In this document: piece by piece, positions 43,041 through 50,741 of the stretch
Layout: every line of letters begins with the position of its first letter
Position numbering within the stretch: the first letter of the stretch is position 1
NCBI RefSeq assembly: GCF_000023125.1
Contig: NC_013037.1
Coordinates: forward strand, 3,844,001 to 3,908,000
Length of the DNA: 64,000 bases
Source: Dyadobacter fermentans DSM 18053
GTDB lineage: Bacteria; Bacteroidota; Bacteroidia; Cytophagales; Spirosomataceae
Reading direction: 5' to 3'
Position numbers and translations under genes: made by a program
The notes under the pieces: generated by a model
What the model saw: the letters and a program-made list of their open reading frames with translations, nothing else
What the model was told of the DNA's origin: nothing
The model's database searches: none

Positions 43041-43125
43041 AGAATTTCTATCAGTTATCGAATCAATTTTTTCAAATATAAGCATTTCGGGCAATGCCGG
43101 ACGGTATGCGGCGAGGGCAATAAAA

Positions 43126-43153
43126 AATCCGGTCTGATCGCTCAAACCGGATT
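43126..43153 (-). terminator. Terminator of the YceI gene
   Basis: On the minus strand AATCCGGTT pairs with ACCGGATT around an 11-base loop and is followed by TTTTATT. It lies 25 bases past the YceI stop at 43178, ending that transcript before the carbohydrate operon begins. Confidence 0.85.
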
Positions 43154-43177
43154 TGGTGTCTTTTAAATATCTGATGA

Positions 43178-43786
43178 TTATTTGTTCGCAACCAGATTTA
43201 CGTCTAGCGTAAAGTCATTGTCGATCGCCTTGTCGCCCAGGTTTTCGAAGAAGTTCGTCGAGCGGAATTTGATGTCATATTTCGTACGGTCGATCGAAAC
43301 TTTCGCATTGGCAGTCACTTTTTTGGCGTCGGCTGTTACGGTTGCGGGGAATTTCACGTCCTGCGTAATGCCCTTAATGGTGAGCTTGCCGGTTACGTCA
43401 TAAGCATTGCCCCCTTTGGGTGTTACCGATGAAATCACCAGTTTCGCCTGCGGGTGTTTTTCAACCGAGAAGAAGTCGTCGCTTTTGAGGTGATTGGTCA
43501 ATTTTCCGTTCATTTCCTTGTCGGTAACGTCGGTTACAACCAGCGATTTGATGTCGGCTACAAAACTTCCTCCTTTGAGTTTGTCGTTATCCACCACGAG
43601 CGTACCGCTTTCCAGAGGCACCGTTCCGGCGTGCGTTCCTGTCACCTTTTTAGCGCCCCAGTTGATGGTGCTTGCTTTGGGATCTACCTTCAGTGTTTTG
43701 TCGGCAGCATTTTTTCCAGGACCGTTGGCAATAGCAGCAACATTGAAAAGCAAACCAGCTGCTGCGAGTACAAACATTCTTTTCAT
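43178..43786 (-). CDS. YceI-family periplasmic lipid-binding-like protein
   Basis: A 202-aa protein with a signal peptide (FVLAAAGLLFNVAAIANG). The YceI lipocalin-like barrel is clear: LKVDPKASTINWGAKKVTGTH, GGSFVADIKSLVVTD, LTNHLKSDDFFSVEKHP, KLTIKGITQDVKFPA and FTLDVNLVA at the end. YceI proteins bind isoprenoid or amphiphilic ligands in the periplasm; function in Bacteroidota is undefined. Transcribed alone, with a terminator at 43126. Confidence 0.92.
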   Translation of the reverse strand: MKRMFVLAAAGLLFNVAAIANGPGKNAADKTLKVDPKASTINWGAKKVTGTHAGTVPLESGTLVVDNDKLKGGSFVADIKSLVVTDVTDKEMNGKLTNHLKSDDFFSVEKHPQAKLVISSVTPKGGNAYDVTGKLTIKGITQDVKFPATVTADAKKVTANAKVSIDRTKYDIKFRSTNFFENLGDKAIDNDFTLDVNLVANK

Positions 43787-43893
43787 AATAATTTCAATCG
43801 TTTAAAGTGTAGAAGAATTGTTTTGAAAGATATGAAGAATTAAAAGGACTTAACAAATCATTAACAGGCTTTAACAATCGTATACGTCATTTA

Positions 43894-44463
43894 TCAGGAG
43901 CGCGTTGCCTCGCTTTCGAGCAATTTCACGCTTTCAAAATGTTCCAAAATCTTCTTGCCCTCTGTCCAATCTTCCAGCCCTGAAACTGCATTGATATGGC
44001 CTTTTTTGCCAATATTGATAAAATCGCTGCCCCAATTCGCCGCGAATACTTTCGACCGGGTAATGGTTGCGTAAATGTCGTTCGTACTCGCCACCACAAT
44101 CGTTTTAAACGGGATAGCGCGCACCGGGATAGGCGTAAAACCGACCACAAAATTCAGGCGTTTGGAGAGCTCCGCATCTGCCGGCGCCACCAGTAATGCG
44201 CCCTTAATGTGCTCCGAACTGAATTCCTGCGCCCAATGCGCCACGGTAATGCAACCCAGGCTGTGCGCCACGAGGATCGTCGGTCCGGTGAGTTCGCTGA
44301 TCTGCTTTTGCAGCTGCCCCACCCAATCCTCCTTAACGGGCCAGTCCCAGTTGGCCTGCCGCACGCGGTCGAAACGGTCGGGATATTGCTCTTCCCAGAT
44401 GGTTTGCCAGTGCTGCGGGCCGGAGCTCGCAAGGCCGGGTACGGTCAGAAAGCGCATACTCAT
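43894..44463 (-). CDS. RBBP9/YdeN-family small alpha/beta hydrolase
   Basis: A 189-aa cytoplasmic serine hydrolase-fold protein. The N-terminus FLTVPGLASSGPQHWQTIWE and the nucleophile motif VAHSLGCITVAHW (serine near residue 75) are diagnostic of the YdeN/RBBP9 group; a histidine follows in KKGHINAVSG near 158. It is the last gene of the sulfatase operon, 23 bases after the formylglycine-generating enzyme gene. Its link with sulfatases is not understood. Confidence 0.85.
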   Translation of the reverse strand: MSMRFLTVPGLASSGPQHWQTIWEEQYPDRFDRVRQANWDWPVKEDWVGQLQKQISELTGPTILVAHSLGCITVAHWAQEFSSEHIKGALLVAPADAELSKRLNFVVGFTPIPVRAIPFKTIVVASTNDIYATITRSKVFAANWGSDFINIGKKGHINAVSGLEDWTEGKKILEHFESVKLLESEATRS

Positions 44464-44486
44464 AGCTTTATCGGTTTGTTAACTGA

Positions 44487-45572
44487 TCATTTTTTATCCA
44501 TCACACAGCGGAAACCGAGGTTGTTGCTGCCGCTGGTCACCTCTCCTTTTCCGCGGCTGCCCGCCTTGTAGCGAATGCAATAGTCGTCGCTGCACAGGAA
44601 CGATCCGCCGCGCTGCACGCGCTTCACGGCTCCCGGCTCGTCGGGATCGTAACTGTCAGACGGGCCTCTTGGGTTCACGCCCGGACTTTTCTGATAGTAA
44701 TCCGGCCGGTAGAGGTCCTCGCACCATTCCCACACATTGCCGTCCATATCGTAGAGGCCATAGGGATTGGCCGGGAACGAGCGGATCGGCGCGGCGGTGA
44801 GGTAGCCGTCTTCTTTCGTATTTTTATCGGGAAAGCTGCCCTGGTAAATATTGGCAACCCATTTACCGCCCGGTTTCAGTTCCTCGCCCCAGTAATAGGT
44901 ATGATTTCCCTTGCCGCCCTGCGCCGCAAACTCCCATTCCGCTTCGGTAGGCAGTCTTTTTCCGGCCCATTTGGCATAAGCGGCCGCATCTTCGTACGAT
45001 ACGTGCACCACCGGATAGTTTTCACGTCCTTTGATCGAGCTGGAAGGTCCTTCGGGATGGGCCCAGTTGGCTCCCGGCACGTAATTCCACCATTGCAGCG
45101 GGTTGTCCAGGCTCACACGCGTTGGCGTGGGCGTGAACACCGCCGAACCCGGAACCAGCTTGTCGGCCGGCACGCCGGGGTAGTCCGCGGGGTTGAGCGG
45201 GCGTTCGGCTACGGTTTTATAGTTGGTGGCTTTCACAAAAGCGGCGAATTCGGCGTTGGTCACCTCGTGGGCGTCCATGTAAAATCCATTGATAGTCACC
45301 TCGTGCATGGGACGCGAATCGGGGAACTCGTCGGCGCCCATCAGAAACTTGCCGCCGGATAGCCACACCATTTCCGTGGTATCCCCTGCACCTTCGGCTA
45401 CGTGGCTCGCATTGCGGATCGCCGCTGCGCGCGTGGGCATTCCATCGGCAATGCAGGCAGCAAGGCTATCGGCTTTCCGCTTTTCCTCGGCGCTTTGTTT
45501 GCTTTCGCAGCCTAGCAACGTCACGGCCATCAGGCCCACCATCCCACAAAAACCTTTTATTGTAAACTCCAT
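44487..45572 (-). CDS. Formylglycine-generating enzyme (SUMF1-type), lipoprotein
   Basis: A 361-aa protein of the FGE-sulfatase family, which converts the active-site cysteine of sulfatases to formylglycine. It begins with a lipoprotein signal (AVTLLGC, C22). The fold starts MVWLSGGKFLMGADEFP, with HEVTNAEFAAFV, RLPTEAEWEFAAQGG and GNVWEWCEDLY. The catalytic pair is present: C327 and C332 in RGGSFLCSDDYC, with the same five-residue step as the active cysteines of known aerobic FGEs (C336/C341 in human SUMF1), so it should be active rather than a mere SUMF fold. The sulfatase encoded two genes upstream is also exported. Operon spacing 16 and 23 bases. Confidence 0.9.
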   Translation of the reverse strand: MEFTIKGFCGMVGLMAVTLLGCESKQSAEEKRKADSLAACIADGMPTRAAAIRNASHVAEGAGDTTEMVWLSGGKFLMGADEFPDSRPMHEVTINGFYMDAHEVTNAEFAAFVKATNYKTVAERPLNPADYPGVPADKLVPGSAVFTPTPTRVSLDNPLQWWNYVPGANWAHPEGPSSSIKGRENYPVVHVSYEDAAAYAKWAGKRLPTEAEWEFAAQGGKGNHTYYWGEELKPGGKWVANIYQGSFPDKNTKEDGYLTAAPIRSFPANPYGLYDMDGNVWEWCEDLYRPDYYQKSPGVNPRGPSDSYDPDEPGAVKRVQRGGSFLCSDDYCIRYKAGSRGKGEVTSGSNNLGFRCVMDKK

Positions 45573-45588
45573 ATTCCTTTAAACCCAA

Positions 45589-47070
45589 TTACCCTATTTT
45601 AACTTTAAAAACGTCCTTCAATGCCTGCCGGGCCGCGTGGTACCCGCACATGCCATGCACGCCCCCGCCCGGAGGTGTGGACGATGAGCAGATGTAAATG
45701 TCGTCCGCCGACGTCCGGTAAGGCGAGACACTCACCACCGGACGTGAATACAATTGCCAAATATCCTGAATACCGCCGTTAATGTCGCCGCCGATATAGT
45801 TTGGATTATATTGTTCAAAAGCGCTGGCATTGGTGGCATGCTTTGCCAGGATCACATCCCTGAAACCGGGCGCATACCGCTCGATCTGGCTTTCCAGGGC
45901 GTCGGTCATATCGCGGTCGTCGCCGTTGGGCACGTGGCAGTAAGCCCAGGCGGTATGTTTGCCTTCGGGTGCGCGGGTTTTGTCAAAAACACTTTGCTGC
46001 GCTACCAATGCGAATGGCTTTTCGCCGCGCTTACCGTTTCCTACATTGCGTTCGTACCGCACAATTTCTTCAAATGTGTTGCCCAGATGCACCGTGCCGG
46101 CTCCCCGGCATTCCTCGCGCTGGAACGGGATCGGCTCGTTTAATGCCCAATCCACCTTAAATATCCCCGGACCCTGCCGGTAGGTTCCGAGCCGGCGCTT
46201 GTACGACGAACTCAGCCTGCTGCCCGCAATGCGGACCAGTTGCCTGGGCGTTACGTCCATCAGTATCACTTTCGACGACGGCAGCTCATCCGCCGAGGCC
46301 ACCATCCAGCCTGTCCGGATTTCCCCGCCAAGTGACCGGAAATAGGCGGCGAGTGCGTCGGCAATACTTTGGCTACCGCCCACGGGGATCACCCAGCCTT
46401 TAATATGCGCTGCCGCCATGAGCATGATGCCAAATGCCGACGTTGCGAGGTTGCCAAGCGGCTGGATCGAATGTGCGGCCATTCCGGCCCACAATGCACG
46501 TCCTTCCGCGGTTTTGAACCGTGCCGCTGTCCATGTCGCCGGCGGCAATGCCTGCAATCCGAATCCCGCCAGCCGGAATGGCTCTTCTGGCCATTGGAGC
46601 GGGCCCAGCAATGCCGGCAGCAGTTTTGGAATGGAGTCGAGCAGGCTGCCCATCCACTTGCGGTAGGTGTCGCCGTCGGCACCCAACTGTCGGGCCGTCG
46701 ATTCTACCGACTGGTCGAGCACCGCTACCCTTCCGCCATCCAGCGGGTGGGCCGCGTCGTGCGTCGGCTGTACAAACCGCAATCCAAAATCGGCGAGCGG
46801 TAACCGGGCGAAAAACGGCGACATTAGCGCCATCGGGTGAACAGCCGAACAGATATCGTGGCGAAAACCAGGCAACGTTAGTTCAGCAGTACGCATTCCG
46901 CCGCCGATCGTATCCTTGCCTTCCACCACCAGCACCGACAGCCCCGCTTCCTGCAACGTAATAGCCGCTGCAAGCCCGTTCGGGCCCGAGCCGACCACCA
47001 CCGCATCATATTCCGGGGTCTTCACTCGGGAAGTATCCGCTCTGGAAGTGTCCGCTTGGATTGTCGCCAC
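45589..47070 (-). CDS. FAD-dependent oxidoreductase, phytoene desaturase/retinol saturase-like
   Basis: A 493-aa flavoprotein. The N-terminal dinucleotide motif VVGSGPNGLAAAITLQEAGL, then VVEGKDTIGGGMRTAELTLPG, and a C-terminal PPGGGVHGMCGYHAARQAL are typical of phytoene desaturase/carotenoid isomerase relatives. No other carotenoid gene is nearby. It starts 5 bases after the sulfatase stop, so it is translated in the same operon as sulfatase and FGE. The substrate is unknown; it may not act on a carotenoid at all. Confidence 0.82.
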   Translation of the reverse strand: MATIQADTSRADTSRVKTPEYDAVVVGSGPNGLAAAITLQEAGLSVLVVEGKDTIGGGMRTAELTLPGFRHDICSAVHPMALMSPFFARLPLADFGLRFVQPTHDAAHPLDGGRVAVLDQSVESTARQLGADGDTYRKWMGSLLDSIPKLLPALLGPLQWPEEPFRLAGFGLQALPPATWTAARFKTAEGRALWAGMAAHSIQPLGNLATSAFGIMLMAAAHIKGWVIPVGGSQSIADALAAYFRSLGGEIRTGWMVASADELPSSKVILMDVTPRQLVRIAGSRLSSSYKRRLGTYRQGPGIFKVDWALNEPIPFQREECRGAGTVHLGNTFEEIVRYERNVGNGKRGEKPFALVAQQSVFDKTRAPEGKHTAWAYCHVPNGDDRDMTDALESQIERYAPGFRDVILAKHATNASAFEQYNPNYIGGDINGGIQDIWQLYSRPVVSVSPYRTSADDIYICSSSTPPGGGVHGMCGYHAARQALKDVFKVKIG

Positions 47071-47075
47071 GCTGA

Positions 47076-48647
47076 TCAGGGTTTCGCTGCCGCAAGAATT
47101 CTAAGGGCCTCGTCGTCTTTGTATTCGTTCATCAATGCTTTCAGCTTGCCTTTCAAGTCGGCTGTGAGCTTCTCGGTCCCTTTTGTTCCGTAAATATTGG
47201 AAACTTCTTTAGGGTCCTTCTGCAAATCGTAGAGCTCCCAGGAATCCACGCCGCCGTAGAAATAAGCCAGTTTGTAGCGGCTTGTGCGCAATCCGAAATG
47301 CGGGTAAACGTGGTGTGGCTCCGGAAACTCGTAGTAATGGTAGTAAGCTTCTTTACGCCAAGGCACCTGCGCGAGGTTGTTGGCTTTGAGTAGCGGAAAA
47401 AACGATTTCCCCTGCATGTCAGTCGGCGTGGACACGCCTGCGATGTTCAGCACGGTGGGTGCCCAGTCGATATTGGCCACCAGGTTGTCCACTTTTGTCC
47501 CCGGTTTGATTACCCCCGGATAGCGGATCACGAACGGAGTTTTCAATGATTCTTCGTAAATAAATCGCTTATCGAACCAGCCATGCTCGCCCAGGTAGAA
47601 ACCCTGGTCGGAAGCATAAATCACCACTGTATTTTTGGATAAACCACTTTTATCAAGGTAATCGAGCAGTTTGCCGATGTTGCGGTCGAGTGAATTGGCG
47701 GTCGAGAAATAATCGCGCAGGTAGCGCTGGAATTTCCATTCAACCAATGCCTTGCCCGTCAGGTTTTTGTCGGTAACTTCCTTCGAAACCTTGTCGTAAT
47801 AGGCTTTGAACACCTTCTTCTGTTCAGCATTCAGGCGTTTGTAGAGGAAATCTTTCTCATAATCCACACCCACCTTGAGGTCGTACTTCATGCGCATCGT
47901 TTTGTCGATGGTCATATCCTGTTCGGCGGCGGCTTTTCTTCCTTTATAATCGTCGTAGAATGTCGATGGCAGCGGGAAATTCACGTCATCGTACGCGCCA
48001 AGGTCCTGCAAATCGGGCAGCCATTCGCGGTGTGTGGCTTTGTGGCCCACAATCAGGAAGAACGGCTTGCTGTCTTCGCGCTTTTCGAGCCAGCCGGTGG
48101 CGAACTGCGTGATGAGGTCGGACACGTAGCCGGTGTACCGGGTTGTGTCGTTGGGCTGGCCGATGAAATCGGGGTTATAATAATGTCCCTGGTCGGGCAG
48201 TACATTCCAGTAATCGAAACCTGCCGGCAGGCTGTTCAAATGCATTTTGCCGATCCACGCCGTTTGGTAGCCATTTTTGCGCAATGTCTCGGAAAGCAGC
48301 GTCTGGCTGGTATCGAACCGCGTGCGGTCGTTGCGTTTGTAGCCATTCAAATGGCTGTATTTGCCGGTGAGCAGCGTGGCACGGCTCGGCCCGCATATCG
48401 AGTTGGTAACGATGTTGTTGGTGAGCAACGCGCCTTCGCGGGCAATGCGGTCGATATTGGGCGTTTTCACGATTTTGTTCCCATAAGCGCCAATGCCCTG
48501 GTAGGCGTGGTCGTCGGAGAAGATAAAAATAATGTTCGGCCGCGAGGGGGTTTGCGCAATCGCCGGGGCGACCGACAGAACCAGCGCCAGCAGACCTGAA
48601 ATGGCGGATAACGTTGACTTAACGGAACGGGTTAGAATAGCAAACAT
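47076..48647 (-). CDS. Exported type I sulfatase
   Basis: A 523-aa arylsulfatase-family enzyme with a signal peptide (residues about 12-31, ending PAIAQ). The active-site motif is ICGPSRATLLTGKYSH, with C85 in the C-x-P-S-R box that is oxidised to formylglycine. Calcium ligands are expected at D45/D46 (IFSDDHAYQ) and in the YASDQGFYLGEHGW segment near residue 340. Its closest look is to N-acetylglucosamine-6-sulfatase/mucin-desulfating types, but the substrate is not certain. It is first in an operon with an oxidoreductase and an FGE, so its activator is made with it. No carbohydrate sulfotransferase or lyase is adjacent. Confidence 0.92.
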   Translation of the reverse strand: MFAILTRSVKSTLSAISGLLALVLSVAPAIAQTPSRPNIIFIFSDDHAYQGIGAYGNKIVKTPNIDRIAREGALLTNNIVTNSICGPSRATLLTGKYSHLNGYKRNDRTRFDTSQTLLSETLRKNGYQTAWIGKMHLNSLPAGFDYWNVLPDQGHYYNPDFIGQPNDTTRYTGYVSDLITQFATGWLEKREDSKPFFLIVGHKATHREWLPDLQDLGAYDDVNFPLPSTFYDDYKGRKAAAEQDMTIDKTMRMKYDLKVGVDYEKDFLYKRLNAEQKKVFKAYYDKVSKEVTDKNLTGKALVEWKFQRYLRDYFSTANSLDRNIGKLLDYLDKSGLSKNTVVIYASDQGFYLGEHGWFDKRFIYEESLKTPFVIRYPGVIKPGTKVDNLVANIDWAPTVLNIAGVSTPTDMQGKSFFPLLKANNLAQVPWRKEAYYHYYEFPEPHHVYPHFGLRTSRYKLAYFYGGVDSWELYDLQKDPKEVSNIYGTKGTEKLTADLKGKLKALMNEYKDDEALRILAAAKP

Positions 48648-48797
48648 GAATTACTCTATATAATAGGTAGACAAAATAAACTTATGCAAAATCAATTCGC
48701 AAGCGTTTCGCCGGAATTACTTTGCAAGACGGGCATTCACCCGCGTTAAAATTACAAATTGGCGATTTGTTTTCACTATCCTGTGTTTTTAAAAGCG

Positions 48798-48831
48798 AAA
48801 AGCCCGGAGCGATCTATCGCCCCGGGCTTTT
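48798..48831 (-). terminator. Terminator of the DUF4142 gene
   Basis: AAAAGCCCGG (48798-48807) pairs with CCGGGCTTTT (48822-48831), extended inside by GCGA/TCGC. It lies 19 bases past the stop at 48850. The remaining bases to 48647 are the upstream region of the sulfatase operon. Confidence 0.85.
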
Positions 48832-48849
48832 ATACGCATTTATACTGAC

Positions 48850-49413
48850 CTATTTGGTCTTTTTGTGCAATGCTTCCGCCATTTCCAGGTGGTGTTTCAA
48901 AGTCGGGACCTTGCCCTGCGCCCAGGCCTTCACGTCCGGGTCCTTGGCTTCCTTGGCAGCTTCCTCAAACTCGCTGATATCTTCCTTATGGTCGTCTACC
49001 ATAAACGACATATAAGCTTTGTCAAACTCAGCTCCTTTCTTCTTGGCGAGATCATCGTATTTCTTCTGCTTCTCATTGCTCAGCATGGCCGGCAGTGTAA
49101 TGTTCTTCTGGGCCGCGAGCGTTTTCAGCTCCTCGGAAGCCTTGGAATGATCGGTCATCATGGTTTCACCAAACTTTTTGACTTCGGCGCTGGCGGCATT
49201 TTTCTGGGCCAGTTCGCCCAGCTGCACTTCCATCATTCCGCCATCGGCGGCCGCTACGGCAAACTCGGCGTCGTCTTCCAGATCGGTGGTGTCGAGTTTC
49301 GCTTCGTTTTGCTCTTCGGCCACTTCGGTGGTGTCTTCCGTTTTCTGACTGTTACATGCCGCGAACGACATTACTGCGGCGATCAGCATGATGCTTAATT
49401 TGATCTTTTTCAT
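48850..49413 (-). CDS. DUF4142 lipoprotein
   Basis: A 187-aa helical protein. The lipobox SFAAC gives C20. After an acidic linker, the ferritin-like DUF4142 domain follows: FAVAAADGGMMEVQLGELAQ, KKFGETMMTDHSKASEEL, KGAEFDKAYMSFMVDDHKED and WAQGKVPTLKHHLEMAEAL. Function unknown; the family is widespread in envelopes and often stress-linked. Single gene with its own terminator. Confidence 0.9.
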   Translation of the reverse strand: MKKIKLSIMLIAAVMSFAACNSQKTEDTTEVAEEQNEAKLDTTDLEDDAEFAVAAADGGMMEVQLGELAQKNAASAEVKKFGETMMTDHSKASEELKTLAAQKNITLPAMLSNEKQKKYDDLAKKKGAEFDKAYMSFMVDDHKEDISEFEEAAKEAKDPDVKAWAQGKVPTLKHHLEMAEALHKKTK

Positions 49414-49553
49414 AAGCGGTTTTCATTTTTTGATGATTTAGTTCAGAAAAGGGAAAAAAGCATGCCATCCAACCGGCCGCTACCGCGGACCGGCAAGAGG
49501 TTTCGTTTGACGAGGGTAGAAAAAGACATTTAGTTTTCTGGAAAAAGAATACA

Positions 49554-49561
49554 TATTTTTG
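49554..49561 (+). promoter_or_regulatory. Candidate -7 box (TATTTTTG) of the phytochrome operon
   Basis: TATTTTTG fits TAnnTTTG, and TTTTCTG about 19 bases upstream could be the -33 part. It lies 75 bases before the response regulator start. Consensus match only. Confidence 0.45.
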
Positions 49562-49635
49562 TCGATACCGGCCGATAATTACCTGAGCTATCCGGGTGTT
49601 TCGGCCTTGTACCAAACGCGCCTCTAAACTAATAA

Positions 49636-50079
49636 ATGAGCCCTCTTAGCCCCCTGCGGATCTTGCTGGCCGACGACGATGATGATGACACCTTCCTTTT
49701 CCGGGAAGCTTTGGCCCAAGTGCAGCTGGCAACGGAGCTATCGGTTGCCGGAAACGGCGTGGAGCTGATCCGGATTCTGAAAGACACGAGCGCCAAGCCG
49801 GACATTATATTTCTGGACATGAATATGCCCGTCAAGAACGGTCTCGAATGCCTCGAAGAGATCAGAAGTACGGCCGGGTACGAACAGATCCCGGTGGTGA
49901 TACTTTCCACTTCCGTTGCACAATACCTCTGGGAGTCGGCCTACCGGAACGGCGCCAACCTGTATATCCAGAAACCAACCAGCTTCAACGGCCTGATAGA
50001 AATCCTGAAAAAGTGCCTGCTCAAACAGGCCGAACCGGCCGAGCCCGAGGGGTTGGAACAATTTTTGATAATCAATTAA
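49636..50079 (+). CDS. Single-domain response regulator (phytochrome-associated)
   Basis: A 147-aa receiver domain with no output domain. Acidic residues are in ILLADDDDDDTF, the phospho-acceptor is D61 (IIFLDMNMPVKNG), the threonine/serine of beta 4 is in VILSTS, and the lysine is in YIQKPTSF. This Rcp1-like form is typical of partners of bacteriophytochromes, passing the phosphate to further targets or acting as a phosphate sink. It is the first gene of the operon; heme oxygenase starts 29 bases on. Confidence 0.92.
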   Translation: MSPLSPLRILLADDDDDDTFLFREALAQVQLATELSVAGNGVELIRILKDTSAKPDIIFLDMNMPVKNGLECLEEIRSTAGYEQIPVVILSTSVAQYLWESAYRNGANLYIQKPTSFNGLIEILKKCLLKQAEPAEPEGLEQFLIIN

Positions 50080-50108
50080 TTCTTACAGGTTTTCAATTTG
50101 CATTCAGC

Positions 50109-50732
50109 ATGAGTGAAGCGACAGCTTTCAACACGGAGCAAGACTTATTTTTCAAACGATTAAGACAAGAGACAGCGGAAAGTCACCAGAATCTGGAAAA
50201 TAACCGTCTTTCCAAAGCAATACTCACTCCCTCGGTTTCCATCGCGGACTATCAGGCCTATCTGGCTGCTCTTTTTGGAGTAACGGTTGCCTGCGAGGAT
50301 CAGATATTTCCATCTATTTCCCATATTATCACCGATTTACGGGATCGATATAAATCGCGACTGATCATTGACGACCTGTTGGCCACGGGTTTTTCGGAGG
50401 CCGAAATTGATGCGTTGCCAGTTTATCGTTTCGAATTTTCGTCCGTCGCCGAAGCGCTGGGCATTATGTATGTACTGGAAGGTTCCACGCTAGGCGGAAA
50501 GATTTTATACCGGCATATCCACGAAGTGCTCGGCCTCACGCCCGAAAACGGCGCTTCGTACTTTTGGGGATATGGTGCGCAAACCGGGAACTTGTGGAAA
50601 AGTTTCATCTCCTCCCTTACCCAGTTTGTCGACGAACATGACGAACGCGATGCGGTGATCGCCAGCGCAAAAAAAACTTTTACCATCATTGACAATTGGC
50701 TTGGCCAGAGCGGCCCGGCGGGTCGTAACTGA
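50109..50732 (+). CDS. Biliverdin-producing heme oxygenase
   Basis: A 207-aa bacterial heme oxygenase. The start at 50109 (MSEATAFN) is preferred to upstream codons in the frame, which lie inside the preceding gene. The heme-ligand histidine is H26 in RQETAESHQNLENN, and the distal helix glycines are in YVLEGSTLGGKILYRHI. The enzyme opens heme to biliverdin, the chromophore of the bacteriophytochrome encoded 9 bases downstream. Electron donor not encoded here. Confidence 0.9.
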   Translation: MSEATAFNTEQDLFFKRLRQETAESHQNLENNRLSKAILTPSVSIADYQAYLAALFGVTVACEDQIFPSISHIITDLRDRYKSRLIIDDLLATGFSEAEIDALPVYRFEFSSVAEALGIMYVLEGSTLGGKILYRHIHEVLGLTPENGASYFWGYGAQTGNLWKSFISSLTQFVDEHDERDAVIASAKKTFTIIDNWLGQSGPAGRN

Positions 50733-50741
50733 TCAGCAGGA

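Noticed and set aside
43041..43145. Longer N-terminus of the GH130-like gene
   Set aside because: It would bury the signal peptide 35 residues inside the protein; the ATG at 43040 gives a normal signal.
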